Origin: Amycolatopsis sp. CA-128772
GTDB lineage: Bacteria > Actinomycetota > Actinomycetes > Mycobacteriales > Pseudonocardiaceae
Length of the DNA: 64,000 nt
Direction of reading: 5' to 3'
Assembly (NCBI RefSeq): GCF_002904295.1
Contig: NZ_PPHG01000079.1
Coordinates: forward strand, 1-64,000
The position numbers and the translations under genes are program-made. This document shows, piece after piece, positions 42,619 to 51,058 of this stretch (positions within the stretch are counted from its first letter, which is position 1; the number at the start of each line of letters is the position of its first letter). The notes below the pieces were generated by a model that saw only the letters and a program-made list of their open reading frames with translations, had not been told where the DNA came from and did not search any database.

Positions 42619-43191
42619 ATGGCCAATGTGGGGGATGGACTGGATGAACCGGTCGCCGCTGCTGTCGAGGGAGATCCCCAGGCAGTCGAGCGGTTGCTGG
42701 CTGCTATCCGTCCACTAGTGGTGCGGTATTGCCGCGCTCGGGTTGGCAGGCAGGAGCGATCGTTCGCTTCGGCGGACGACGTTGCGCAGGAGGTGTGTCT
42801 CGCGGTGCTAACGGCCTTACCCTCGTACCGCGATCAAGGCCGCCCTTTTCTGGCCTTCGTCTACGGGATCGCCCAGCACAAGGTGGCCGACGCGCACCGC
42901 GCGGCGGCGCGCAACCGGGCCGAGCCGGTGGCCGAGATCCCCGACGAGGTCGAGGGCGGGGTCGGCCCCGAGCAGCGGGCGCTGCAAGGTGAACTGAACG
43001 AGCGGATGTCCCAGTTGTTGCAGGTGCTGCCGGACAAGCAGCGGGAGATCGTGGTGCTGCGCGTGGTCGTCGGCCTGTCGGCGGAGGAGACCGCGGATGC
43101 GGTGGGCTCCACCCCCGGCGCCGTCCGCGTCGCCCAGCACCGCGCCCTCGCGCGGCTGAGAAAGGTCCTGGCCGCGGAGGAGGTGATCTGA
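42619..43191 (+). CDS. sigD: ECF-type RNA polymerase sigma factor SigD
   Basis: A 190-residue sigma factor. Region 2 is RYCRARVGRQERSFASADDVAQEVCLAVLTALPSYRDQGRPFLAFVYGIAQHKVADAHRA; region 4 ends in GLSAEETADAVGSTPGAVRVAQHRALARLRKVL. Resemblance to SigD of mycobacteria is high over the whole length. The ATG at 42619 is used, but a longer start is possible. rsdA follows directly, so the sigma factor is held by its anti-sigma until a signal arrives. SigD is linked with starvation and stationary phase in relatives. Confidence 0.93.
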   Translation: MANVGDGLDEPVAAAVEGDPQAVERLLAAIRPLVVRYCRARVGRQERSFASADDVAQEVCLAVLTALPSYRDQGRPFLAFVYGIAQHKVADAHRAAARNRAEPVAEIPDEVEGGVGPEQRALQGELNERMSQLLQVLPDKQREIVVLRVVVGLSAEETADAVGSTPGAVRVAQHRALARLRKVLAAEEVI

Positions 43192-44127
43192 GTGACCGGT
43201 CACGAGAAGAGATTCGAGCCGGATGACGTTTTCGGCAGTGGCCTGACGGCGTCGGAGGCGGAGTTCGCCGCCGACCTGTCGGCCGTGCAGGCCGACGACG
43301 CGCTGCTCGACGCGCTCGGCGGGTCCGACCCGGCGCTGGCCGACGGTCTCGGCGACCAGGAGCTCAACGCGTTGCTGGTGGCGTGGCGAAGAGACATCGA
43401 CAGCGAGCCGCTGGCCGAGCTCGTCGATGTCGACACCGCCGTGCGGACCGTCAGCACCGCCGCGCTGGCGAAGCGGCACGCTTCGAGCGGACGCCGCCGC
43501 CGGCTGCTCGTCCCGGTCGCCGTCGCCGCCGCCGTGCTGGCGATCGCGTTCACCGGCACCGGGCTGGCCGCGCGCTCCGCGCAACCCGGCGACACGCTGT
43601 GGGGCCTCGCGAAGGTCCTCTACTCCGACCACACCCGCTCGGTCGAGGCGGCCGCGACGGCCAAGCTCGACCTCGAGAAGGCCAACCTGGCCATCGCCGG
43701 CGGCAACCTGGACGTCGCCCGCCAGGCCCTCCAGGACGCCCAGGCCGCGCTGTCGCAGGTCACCGACGAGGAGAACCGCGACCAGCTGATGGAGCAGCAC
43801 CGGCAGCTCGCCGCCCAGCTCCAGAACCCCGAAGCGCCGGTCCAGGGCCCGATCCAGACTTCGATCCCGCCGGTCTCACCCGGCGCACCCACGACCCCGG
43901 CCCCGCCGGCCGGCTCGGCATCGTCCCTCCCCGGCAGCGGCAGCGGCACCACGAGCCTCCCGGGCAGCGTGACGCCGACGCCGACACCCCCGCCGCCGAC
44001 CACCACTCCGCCGCCGACCACCACCCCGCCCCCGCCGACCACCACCGGTGCGACGGGGAACGAGCCGGGCACGCCGCGCAGCGAATCCGCGGGTGGCCAG
44101 TCGCAGGGCGTCGGCGAGACGCCGTAA
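43192..44127 (+). CDS. rsdA: Anti-sigma-D factor RsdA with single membrane helix
   Basis: A 311-residue membrane protein beginning at the GTG immediately after the sigD stop. Residues about 1-85 form the cytoplasmic sigma-binding domain (ALGDQEL-like pattern, LLVAWRRDIDSEPL, LVDVDTAV). A basic SGRRRRLL precedes one helix (LVPVAVAAAVLAIAFTGTGLAA). Outside lie a coiled region (KLDLEKANLAIAGGNLDVARQALQDAQ) and a long Pro/Thr-rich stretch ending near GETP. In mycobacteria RsdA is degraded to free SigD. The Pro/Thr-rich end may span or bind the wall. Confidence 0.9.
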   Translation: MTGHEKRFEPDDVFGSGLTASEAEFAADLSAVQADDALLDALGGSDPALADGLGDQELNALLVAWRRDIDSEPLAELVDVDTAVRTVSTAALAKRHASSGRRRRLLVPVAVAAAVLAIAFTGTGLAARSAQPGDTLWGLAKVLYSDHTRSVEAAATAKLDLEKANLAIAGGNLDVARQALQDAQAALSQVTDEENRDQLMEQHRQLAAQLQNPEAPVQGPIQTSIPPVSPGAPTTPAPPAGSASSLPGSGSGTTSLPGSVTPTPTPPPPTTTPPPTTTPPPPTTTGATGNEPGTPRSESAGGQSQGVGETP

Positions 44128-44267
44128 CAGGAGTTCTCCCCGGCAGTGGTGCCATGACCTTGCCGGGGAGCGCGACGTTGGCGGCCACGAGGCCGGCTCA
44201 CCGAGCAGCGGCAACCCCGGCAGCTGTCATCGCGGCTCGCGCGGCGGGACGACACCACCGCAGTCAC

Positions 44268-44305
44268 GGAAAAGCCCTGGTGAGGAAACTCACCAGGGCT
44301 TTTCC
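44268..44305. terminator. Bidirectional terminator between rsdA and the DUF5319 gene
   Basis: A perfect 16-bp stem (GGAAAAGCCCTGGTGA and complement) around GGAAAC, with AAAA and TTTT in the arms so that both directions see a T-rich end. Confidence 0.9.
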
Positions 44306-44321
44306 ATGTCCGCGGAGCTGC

Positions 44322-44708
44322 TCAATAGGCGCTCTCGTTGGCGGTGACGCCGTCGGCGAAGCCGCGGCAGTAGTCCCAGCTCACGTAGTCGCCCGGGTTC
44401 GGGTCGTAGGCCGGCTCGTGCGGGCGCATGCGGCCGTCCGCGAGGAGCTGCTCGAGGCTGGCTCGCAACAGGTGCCAGTCGTGGTAGTGCGGTTCGTCGC
44501 ATTCGCCGCAGTCGACCACGATGCCGCGTACCCCGCGGGGTTCGAGCAGGGCCTGGTAAACCGCCAGATCCGAGAGATCGGCCAGCAGTTCGGTGCGTTC
44601 GGAGTCGCTGATCGGCTCGTCCAGCCGGTCCTCGGGGTCTCCGAAAGCGCGGGCCGGGTCATCCGGGTCGTCCGCGAACGGGTCTGGAGGCAGGACATCG
44701 TGCGCCAC
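44322..44708 (-). CDS. DUF5319 protein
   Basis: A 128-residue acidic protein. It starts with a run of Asp and Pro (DVLPPDPFADDPDDPARAF), has a CxxC-type pair with histidines (VDCGECDEPHYHDWHLLR) that might bind metal, and ends with DYVSWDYCRGFADGVTANESAY. This matches the DUF5319 family found between sigD-rsdA and guaB in mycobacteria. The function is unknown. The GTG at 44708 is the likely start by family pattern; guaB lies 138 bases away on the other strand. Confidence 0.8.
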   Translation of the reverse strand: MAHDVLPPDPFADDPDDPARAFGDPEDRLDEPISDSERTELLADLSDLAVYQALLEPRGVRGIVVDCGECDEPHYHDWHLLRASLEQLLADGRMRPHEPAYDPNPGDYVSWDYCRGFADGVTANESAY

Positions 44709-44846
44709 GGCCAGCACGGTACCGGGCGGCCCCGCCGGCCCGCCCACCGCCCGGGGCGGGCGGCGCGCGGTGGATATCATGAGGGGAAGGCTCCGAGTCG
44801 CCACAGCGACACGCTCATCCCGCGCCAGGAAGGCCCTTCACCCGCT

Positions 44847-46358
44847 ATGACCAGCGACGGCACCACCGCCCCCGTTCCGGCCAAGTTCGCCATGCTCGGC
44901 CTGACCTTCGACGACGTGCTGCTGCTGCCGGCCGAATCGGACGTCGTTCCCAGCACCGTCGACACGAGCTCCCGGCTGACCCGGAACATCACCCTCGGCG
45001 TCCCCCTGGTGTCCGCCGCGATGGACACCGTCACCGAAGCCCGGATGGCCATCGCCATGGCCCGCCAGGGCGGCATCGGCGTCCTGCAGCGCAACCTGCC
45101 GATCGACGAGCAGGCCGCCGCGGTCGAGGTCGTCAAGCGCTCCGAGGCCGGCATGGTCACCGACCCGGTCACCTGCGCTCCGGACGCGACGCTGGCCGAG
45201 GTCGACGCCCTGTGCGCCAAGTTCCGCATCTCCGGCGTGCCGGTCACCGACGCGGCCGGGACGCTCGTCGGCATCATCACCAACCGCGACATGCGGTTCG
45301 AGGTGGACCACAGCCGCCCGGTGTCCGAGGTCATGACCAAGCCGCCGCTGGTCACCGCGCAGGTCGGCGTCTCCGCGGACGCCGCGCTCGGCCTGCTGCG
45401 CCGGCACAAGATCGAGAAGCTGCCGATCGTCGACGGCGCGGGCAAGCTCCGCGGCCTGATCACGGTCAAGGACTTCGTCAAGACCGAGCAGTACCCGAAG
45501 GCGACGAAGGACCCGGACGGCCGGCTCATCGTCGGCGCCGCGGTCGGCGTCGGCCCGGACGGCCACCAGCGCGCGATGGCGCTGGCCGACGCGGGCGTCG
45601 ACGTCCTGATGGTCGACACCGCGCACGGGCACTCCCGCGCGGTCGTCGACACGGTCGCGCTGCTGAAGAAGGAGCTCGGCGACTCGGTCGACATCGTCGG
45701 CGGCAACGTCGCGACCCGGGCCGGCGCGCAGGCGCTGGTCGACGCGGGCGCGGACGGCATCAAGGTCGGCGTCGGCCCCGGCTCCATCTGCACCACCCGG
45801 ATCGTGGCGGGCGTCGGCGTGCCGCAGATCTCGGCGATCTACGAGGCCGACCAGGCCGCGCGCCCGGCCGGCATCCCGGTGATCGGCGACGGCGGCATCC
45901 AGTACTCCGGCGACATCGCGAAGGCCATCGCGGCCGGCGCGTCCACGGTGATGCTGGGCAGCCTGCTCGCCGGCACCGCCGAGTCGCCGGGTGACCTGAT
46001 CCTGGTCGGCGGCAAGCAGTTCAAGGTCTACCGCGGGATGGGCTCGCTGGGCGCCATGCAGTCCCGCGGCCAGGGCAAGTCGTACTCGAAGGACCGCTAC
46101 GCCCAGGACGACGTGCTCAACGAGGACAAGCTGGTCCCGGAGGGCATCGAGGGCCGCATCCCGTTCCGCGGCCCCCTGGCCAACGTGGTGCACCAGCTGG
46201 TCGGCGGCCTGCGCGCCGGCATGGGCTACGCAGGCGCCGAGACGATCGCGCAGCTGCAGGAGGCGCAGCTCGTCCGGATCACCGCGGCCGGGCTCAAGGA
46301 GAGCCACCCGCACGACATCACGATGACGGTCGAAGCGCCGAACTACACGACCCGCTAG
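44847..46358 (+). CDS. guaB: Inosine-5'-monophosphate dehydrogenase
   Basis: A 503-residue enzyme that oxidises IMP to XMP, the committed step to guanine nucleotides. The start is LTFDDVLLLPAESDVVPS; two CBS domains lie at about 100-215. The catalytic loop is GVGPGSICTTRIVAGVGVP with Cys315, and the flap is around GSLGAMQSRGQGKSYSKDRY. The ATG at 44847 is used, with AGGAAGG about 20 bases upstream. A terminator follows, so guaB3 and the membrane protein are probably separately transcribed. Confidence 0.97.
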   Translation: MTSDGTTAPVPAKFAMLGLTFDDVLLLPAESDVVPSTVDTSSRLTRNITLGVPLVSAAMDTVTEARMAIAMARQGGIGVLQRNLPIDEQAAAVEVVKRSEAGMVTDPVTCAPDATLAEVDALCAKFRISGVPVTDAAGTLVGIITNRDMRFEVDHSRPVSEVMTKPPLVTAQVGVSADAALGLLRRHKIEKLPIVDGAGKLRGLITVKDFVKTEQYPKATKDPDGRLIVGAAVGVGPDGHQRAMALADAGVDVLMVDTAHGHSRAVVDTVALLKKELGDSVDIVGGNVATRAGAQALVDAGADGIKVGVGPGSICTTRIVAGVGVPQISAIYEADQAARPAGIPVIGDGGIQYSGDIAKAIAAGASTVMLGSLLAGTAESPGDLILVGGKQFKVYRGMGSLGAMQSRGQGKSYSKDRYAQDDVLNEDKLVPEGIEGRIPFRGPLANVVHQLVGGLRAGMGYAGAETIAQLQEAQLVRITAAGLKESHPHDITMTVEAPNYTTR

Positions 46359-46385
46359 ATCTTTTCCGCTACCCAAAGCAGCGTG

Positions 46386-46419
46386 GCCCGCACTTCGGAC
46401 CGGTCCGAAGTGCGGGCTT
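46386..46419 (+). terminator. Terminator after guaB
   Basis: GCCCGCACTTCGGAC and its exact complement, with a two-base centre (effectively a shorter stem and larger loop), followed by TTCTCG. Confidence 0.8.
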
Positions 46420-46501
46420 CTCGCTGTGTCACCGTGACCTAGCGTGCTTACGGTAATCGGTCTATCGCCTTGCGTGGCCGTCGTGGTGTGCACTAGGACA
46501 C

Positions 46502-47011
46502 ATGACGGTCCTGCGCAGGGTGTTCTTCACGGCCGTCGCGCTCGTGTCGCTGTTCCTCGGCGGTGTCGTCTGCCTGATGTGCCAGGTCTTGGCCGGGCGG
46601 GACGCGCCGACGTACCGCGTCGAGGGGCACGTGGTGTCCCACACGCGCGGCGCGCTCCCGGTGGGCGGCAACGAGGACGCGGTGAGCCACTCCATCGCGG
46701 TCGACGCCGATGACCGGAACTTCCGCGTCACCGCGGTGGACCCCGGCCTGGACCTGCCGACCGGCCAGCCGGTGACGCTCGACGTGTCGACGGCGGACGG
46801 CAGCATCGCCTACCTGCGGGCCGGCGGCGGCGTGGTCGACCTGCGCCAGGGCGTCGTCCGGCCGGTGCTGCTGATCGTCGCCAGCCTGCTGGCGCTGGGA
46901 GCGGTGTACTTCGGCGCGGTCCGGCTGAACGTCTACCCGCCGGTGGCGACCTGGCTGGCCCTCGCGCTGGGCGCCATTCTCGCGCCGGTCGCCGTGTTCG
47001 TGCGGGTGTAG
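46502..47011 (+). CDS. Hypothetical membrane protein between guaB and guaB3
   Basis: A 169-residue protein. One N-terminal helix (VFFTAVALVSLFLGGVVCLMC) is followed by about 90 extracytoplasmic residues of beta-type sequence (YRVEGHVVSHTRGALP; DDRNFRVTAVDPG), then two C-terminal helices. I do not recognise a family. It is roughly 140 bases past guaB and about 80 before guaB3. Confidence 0.6.
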   Translation: MTVLRRVFFTAVALVSLFLGGVVCLMCQVLAGRDAPTYRVEGHVVSHTRGALPVGGNEDAVSHSIAVDADDRNFRVTAVDPGLDLPTGQPVTLDVSTADGSIAYLRAGGGVVDLRQGVVRPVLLIVASLLALGAVYFGAVRLNVYPPVATWLALALGAILAPVAVFVRV

Positions 47012-47088
47012 ACCCCCGTGCGCGGGTCACCCACGCGGCCTAGCGACAATGGGGCACGGCAGATTGTCGTCGGCGGAGGAGGCTTCAC

Positions 47089-48222
47089 GTGCGGGACCTG
47101 GTCGAGATCGGGATGGGCCGCACCGCGCGGCGGGCGTATGACCTCGACGACGTCGAGATCGTGCCGTCACGGCGGACTCGCTCGTCCTCGGTGGTGTCCA
47201 CCGCCTGGCAGATCGACGCGTACCGCTTCGACCTGCCGCTCGTCACCCACCCGACCGACGCGATCGTCTCGCCCGGCACCGCGGTGGCCGTCGGCGAGCT
47301 CGGCGGCCTCGGCGTGCTGAACGCCGAAGGGCTCTGGGCGCGGCACGCGAACGTCGAGGACGCCATCTTCCAGCTGGTCCGCGCGGCGGAGGACCTCGAA
47401 GACCCGACCGCGGTCGGCCGCGTGCTGCAGGAGCTGCACGCCGCGCCGATCCGGCTCGACCTGCTGACCGAGGCGATCAAGACGGTCCGCGAATCCGGCG
47501 TCACGGTGGCCGCGCGCGTCAGCCCGCAGCACGCCGCCGAGCTGACGCCCGACCTGATCGCGGCCGGGGTGGAGATCCTGGTCGTGCAGGGCACGATCAT
47601 CTCCGCCGAGCACGTCCAGCGCGACGCCGAGCCGCTGAACCTCAAGGACTTCATCGGCCGCCTCGACGTCCCGGTGATCGCCGGCGGCGTCAGCGACTAC
47701 CGCACGGCGATGCACCTGATGCGCACCGGCGCCGCGGGTGTCATCGTCGGCCACGGCTACACCCCGGGCGTGACGAGCACCGACCGCGTGCTCGGCATCG
47801 GCGTCCCGATGGCCACCGCGATCATCGACGCCGCGGCCGCCCGCCGCGACTACCTCGACGAGACGGGCGGCCGGTACGTGCACGTCCTCGCCGACGGCGG
47901 CATGACGGTGTCGGGTGACATCGCCAAGGCCATCGCGTGCGGCGCGGACGCCGTCATGCTCGGCTCCCCGCTGGCCGCCGCGTCGGACGCGCCCGGACAG
48001 GGCCTGTACTGGACGGCGGCGGCCGCGCACCCGTCGCTGCCGCGCTCGCGCGTGGCGGCCGGGCCGGACTACGCCGTCGACCTCAAGACCCTGCTGTTCG
48101 GGCCGTCGTCCGACGCGGAAGGCGTGGTGAACCTCTTCGGGGCGCTTCGCCGGGCGATGGCGAAGACGGGCTACTCGGACCTCAAGGAGTTCCAGCGGGT
48201 CGGGCTCACCGTTCGCCGGTGA
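47089..48222 (+). CDS. guaB3: GuaB3-family IMP dehydrogenase-related protein
   Basis: A 377-residue TIM-barrel protein without CBS domains. The family pattern is strong (IGMGRTARRAYDLDDVEIVPSRRTR; ADGGMTVSGDIAKAIACGADAVMLGSPLA). The loop that holds the catalytic Cys in IMP dehydrogenases reads VGHGYTPGVTSTDRVLG (about 220-236) and has no Cys, so it cannot form the usual covalent XMP intermediate. It may be a nucleotide-binding or regulatory homologue. The start is a GTG with GGAGG upstream. Its end overlaps the DUF397 gene. Confidence 0.9.
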   Translation: MRDLVEIGMGRTARRAYDLDDVEIVPSRRTRSSSVVSTAWQIDAYRFDLPLVTHPTDAIVSPGTAVAVGELGGLGVLNAEGLWARHANVEDAIFQLVRAAEDLEDPTAVGRVLQELHAAPIRLDLLTEAIKTVRESGVTVAARVSPQHAAELTPDLIAAGVEILVVQGTIISAEHVQRDAEPLNLKDFIGRLDVPVIAGGVSDYRTAMHLMRTGAAGVIVGHGYTPGVTSTDRVLGIGVPMATAIIDAAAARRDYLDETGGRYVHVLADGGMTVSGDIAKAIACGADAVMLGSPLAAASDAPGQGLYWTAAAAHPSLPRSRVAAGPDYAVDLKTLLFGPSSDAEGVVNLFGALRRAMAKTGYSDLKEFQRVGLTVRR

Positions 48223-48400
48223 GCCGCGCGAGGAACGCGGCGAAGGCGTCGGCGGAGTAGACGAGCACCCGGCCGGGCGCCGGGTGCTTGGTGTCCCGGA
48301 CGCCGACGACGCCGGGGCCTGTGCCGATCTCGACGCAGGCGTTCTCTTCGAAGTGGCTGTGGCTCGACTTGCGCCACCCGGTGAGCGTTCGTGAGCTCAT
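48206..48400 (-). CDS. DUF397 protein
   Basis: A 64-residue protein of the DUF397 family: LTGWRKSSHSHFEENACVEI, VGVRDTKHP, then YSADAFAAFLARL. These are abundant in mycelial actinomycetes, usually beside an XRE-type regulator, with which they form an antitoxin-like or developmental pair. No such partner is adjacent here. The ATG at 48400 has GGGAGG upstream. It overlaps guaB3 by 17 bases from the opposite strand. Confidence 0.88.
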   Translation of the reverse strand: MSSRTLTGWRKSSHSHFEENACVEIGTGPGVVGVRDTKHPAPGRVLVYSADAFAAFLARLTGER

Positions 48401-48555
48401 CGCGGTGCCTCCCTGGAAATGGTGTCCCGCCCGACGGTGCGTCGCGACGTGGACATCACGCACCTTCGAAGGTACCCATTGTTGTCATCCGACAAGCGTA
48501 ACTGGCCGGTAACTTACCTCTGGTCAGAACGCGGAGCCGGAGTTACGCTCCAGGT

Positions 48556-50268
48556 GTGACTGCCAGTAACACCACCACCAGTGCGGGTGGCCCCGACTAC
48601 GACGTCGTCGTGGTGGGGTCGGGGTTCGGCGGCAGCGTCGCGGCGCTGCGGCTCACCGAGAAGGGCTACCGGGTAGCCGTCGTCGAGGCCGGGCGCCGGT
48701 TCGCCGACGACGAGTTCGCGAAGACGTCGTGGGACCTCAAGCGCTACCTCTGGGCGCCGCAGGTCGGCTGCTACGGGATCCAGCGCATCCACATGCTCAA
48801 CGACGTCATGGTGCTGGCCGGGGCGGGTGTCGGCGGCGGTTCGCTGGTCTACGCGAACACGCTGTACCGGCCGCTCAAGCCGTTCTACCGCGACCGGCAG
48901 TGGTCCCACATCACCGACTGGGAGGCCGAGCTCGCGCCGCACTACGACCAGGCGAGCCGGATGCTGGGCGTCGTCACGAACCCGACCATGACCCCGTCGG
49001 ACGTCGTGATGCGCGATGTCGCGAAGGACATGGGCGTCGCCGATTCGTTCCACCCGACGCCGGTCGGCGTCTACTTCGGCAAGCCGGGCTCGAAGGCCGC
49101 GGATCCGTACTTCGGGGGCGCCGGCCCCGAGCGCGTCGGCTGCACCGAGTGCGGCTCGTGCATGACCGGCTGCCGCGTCGGGGCGAAGAACACGCTGGTC
49201 AAGAACTACCTGTACCTCGCCGAGCAGGACGGCGCGAAGGTCATCCCGCTGACGACGGTGACCTCGGTGCGGCCGATCGAGGGCGGCTACGAAGTTTCGT
49301 TGAAGAAGACCGGGACGACGTCCCGCCGCTTCCGGACGACGATCACGGCCGGGAAGGTCGTCTTCGCCGCGGGGACGTGGGGCACCCAGAACCTGCTGCA
49401 CAAGATGAAGGACACGGGCACGCTGCCCCGGCTTTCGCGCCGGCTCGGCGAGCTGACCCGCACCAACTCCGAGGCGATCATCGGCGCGGCCCGCACCGAG
49501 GTCGACGAGAGCCGCAACTTCAGCCGCGGGGTTGCCATCACGTCGTCGATCCACCCGGACGAGAACACCCACATCGAGCCGGTCCGCTACGGCAAGGGCA
49601 GCAACGCGATGAGCCTGCTGCAGACGATCGCGACGGACGGCGCTTCGCCGGTGCCGCGGTGGCGCCAGGCCGTCACGTTCATGGCGAAGCACCCGATCCA
49701 GGCGGCGAAGCTGCTCAACGGCTACCGCTGGTCCGAGCGCACGGTGATCCTGCTGGTGATGCAGAGCCTGGACAACTCGATCACGACGTACACGCGCCGG
49801 GGTCTTTTCGGGCGGCGCAAGTACACGTCCAAGCAGGGCCACGGCGAGCCGAACCCGAGCTTCATCCCGGCGGGCCACGAAGCCAATGAGCGCACGGCGG
49901 ACCGCATCGGCGGCATCGCGGGCGGCACGTGGGGCGAAATCTTCGACATCCCCCTGACGGCCCACTTCATCGGCGGCGTCCCGATCGGCGCGACCGCGGA
50001 GGAGGGCGTGATCGACCCGTACCACCGGGTGTTCGGCTACCCGGGCCTGTCGGTGGTGGACGGCGCGGCGATCACGGCCAACCTGGGCGTGAACCCCTCG
50101 CTGACGATCACGGCCCAGGCCGAGCGCGCATTCTCGTTCTGGCCGAACAAGGGCGAGGAGGACCAGCGCCCGCGGCAGGACGCGGAGTACGTGCGGCTGG
50201 AGCCGATCGCGCCGAAGAACCCGGCCGTCCCGGCGGATGCTCCCGCCGCACTGCGCCGATCCTCCTAG
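48556..50268 (+). CDS. choD: GMC-type oxidoreductase, ChoD-like, with four-Cys cluster motif
   Basis: A 570-residue flavoenzyme. The FAD loop is VVVVGSGFGGSVAALRL, followed by GAGVGGGSLVYAN and a C-terminal GLSVVDGAAITANLGVNPSLTI typical of the GMC superfamily. Its place after guaB3 matches choD of mycobacteria, annotated as cholesterol oxidase. A CxxCxxCxxxC motif (Cys196, 199, 202, 206; GCTECGSCMTGCRVG) is embedded and looks like a 4Fe-4S site. There is no signal peptide. True activity on sterols is not established for this family. Confidence 0.85.
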   Translation: MTASNTTTSAGGPDYDVVVVGSGFGGSVAALRLTEKGYRVAVVEAGRRFADDEFAKTSWDLKRYLWAPQVGCYGIQRIHMLNDVMVLAGAGVGGGSLVYANTLYRPLKPFYRDRQWSHITDWEAELAPHYDQASRMLGVVTNPTMTPSDVVMRDVAKDMGVADSFHPTPVGVYFGKPGSKAADPYFGGAGPERVGCTECGSCMTGCRVGAKNTLVKNYLYLAEQDGAKVIPLTTVTSVRPIEGGYEVSLKKTGTTSRRFRTTITAGKVVFAAGTWGTQNLLHKMKDTGTLPRLSRRLGELTRTNSEAIIGAARTEVDESRNFSRGVAITSSIHPDENTHIEPVRYGKGSNAMSLLQTIATDGASPVPRWRQAVTFMAKHPIQAAKLLNGYRWSERTVILLVMQSLDNSITTYTRRGLFGRRKYTSKQGHGEPNPSFIPAGHEANERTADRIGGIAGGTWGEIFDIPLTAHFIGGVPIGATAEEGVIDPYHRVFGYPGLSVVDGAAITANLGVNPSLTITAQAERAFSFWPNKGEEDQRPRQDAEYVRLEPIAPKNPAVPADAPAALRRSS

Positions 50269-50278
50269 ACTCGGGGCC

Positions 50279-50986
50279 GTGACGGCATCCGACAAGGCAC
50301 ATGCCCTGCTCGACGGGGTCCGGAAACTCGATGACGAATGGGCGCGGGCCATCGGCAGCCTCGGGGAACCCGAGCTGCGGGCGCCCAGTGCCCTGCCCGG
50401 GTGGTCGCGCGCGCACGTTCTCGCGCACGTCGCCCGCAATGCCGATGGGCTGCGCAACCTGCTGACCTGGGCCGACACCGGTGTCGAGACCCCGATGTAC
50501 CCGAGTCCCGAGGCTCGCGACCGGGACATCGAAACCGGCGCCCAGCGCGCGGCCGCCGAGCTGCTCGCGGACTTCGTCGCCTCGGCTGGGCGGTTCGAGC
50601 AGTACGCCGCCGGGCTGGCCGATGACGTCTGGGCGCGGGAAGTGCGCAACCGGCAGGGCCAGCCCGTCACCGGGGCCGTCGTCGCGCGGATGCGGCTGTC
50701 CGAACTCGCCGTCCACCTCGCCGACCTCGGCCGCGGCTACGACCTCGACCGGGTGCTCGCGCTGCTCGGGCCGCTCGCCGAGGACGTCGTCCAGCACGCC
50801 GTCACCTCGCGTGCGGCCCACCTGCCCGCCCTGCACCTGGTCGCCGACGGGTTCGAGTGGACGATGGGGGCCGCGCCGAAGACCACCGTCCGCGGGTCCG
50901 CCGGGGCGCTGCTGGCCTGGCTCAGCGGGCGCTCCGACGGCGCCGCGCTCGACGGTGCCGTGCCTCCGCTGCCGGCCTGGGCGTGA
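50279..50986 (+). CDS. Maleylpyruvate isomerase-family, mycothiol-dependent DinB-like protein
   Basis: A 235-residue protein. The N-terminal MDMPI/DinB four-helix domain contains LPGWSRAHVLAHVARNADGLRNLL with the metal-binding His. A second domain follows (LSELAVHLADLGRGYDLDRV, then ALLAWLSGRSDG). The family includes mycothiol-dependent isomerases and transferases, consistent with an actinobacterial host. The substrate here is unknown. The GTG at 50279 is 10 bases after the ChoD-like stop, so they may be co-transcribed. Confidence 0.82.
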   Translation: MTASDKAHALLDGVRKLDDEWARAIGSLGEPELRAPSALPGWSRAHVLAHVARNADGLRNLLTWADTGVETPMYPSPEARDRDIETGAQRAAAELLADFVASAGRFEQYAAGLADDVWAREVRNRQGQPVTGAVVARMRLSELAVHLADLGRGYDLDRVLALLGPLAEDVVQHAVTSRAAHLPALHLVADGFEWTMGAAPKTTVRGSAGALLAWLSGRSDGAALDGAVPPLPAWA

Positions 50987-51058
50987 CCGGTCCGCTCCGT
51001 CCGGTGAACGCCTTGCGCCCGCTCTACACTGGGCGTTCCCGGCACCGAGGAGTCCGCT

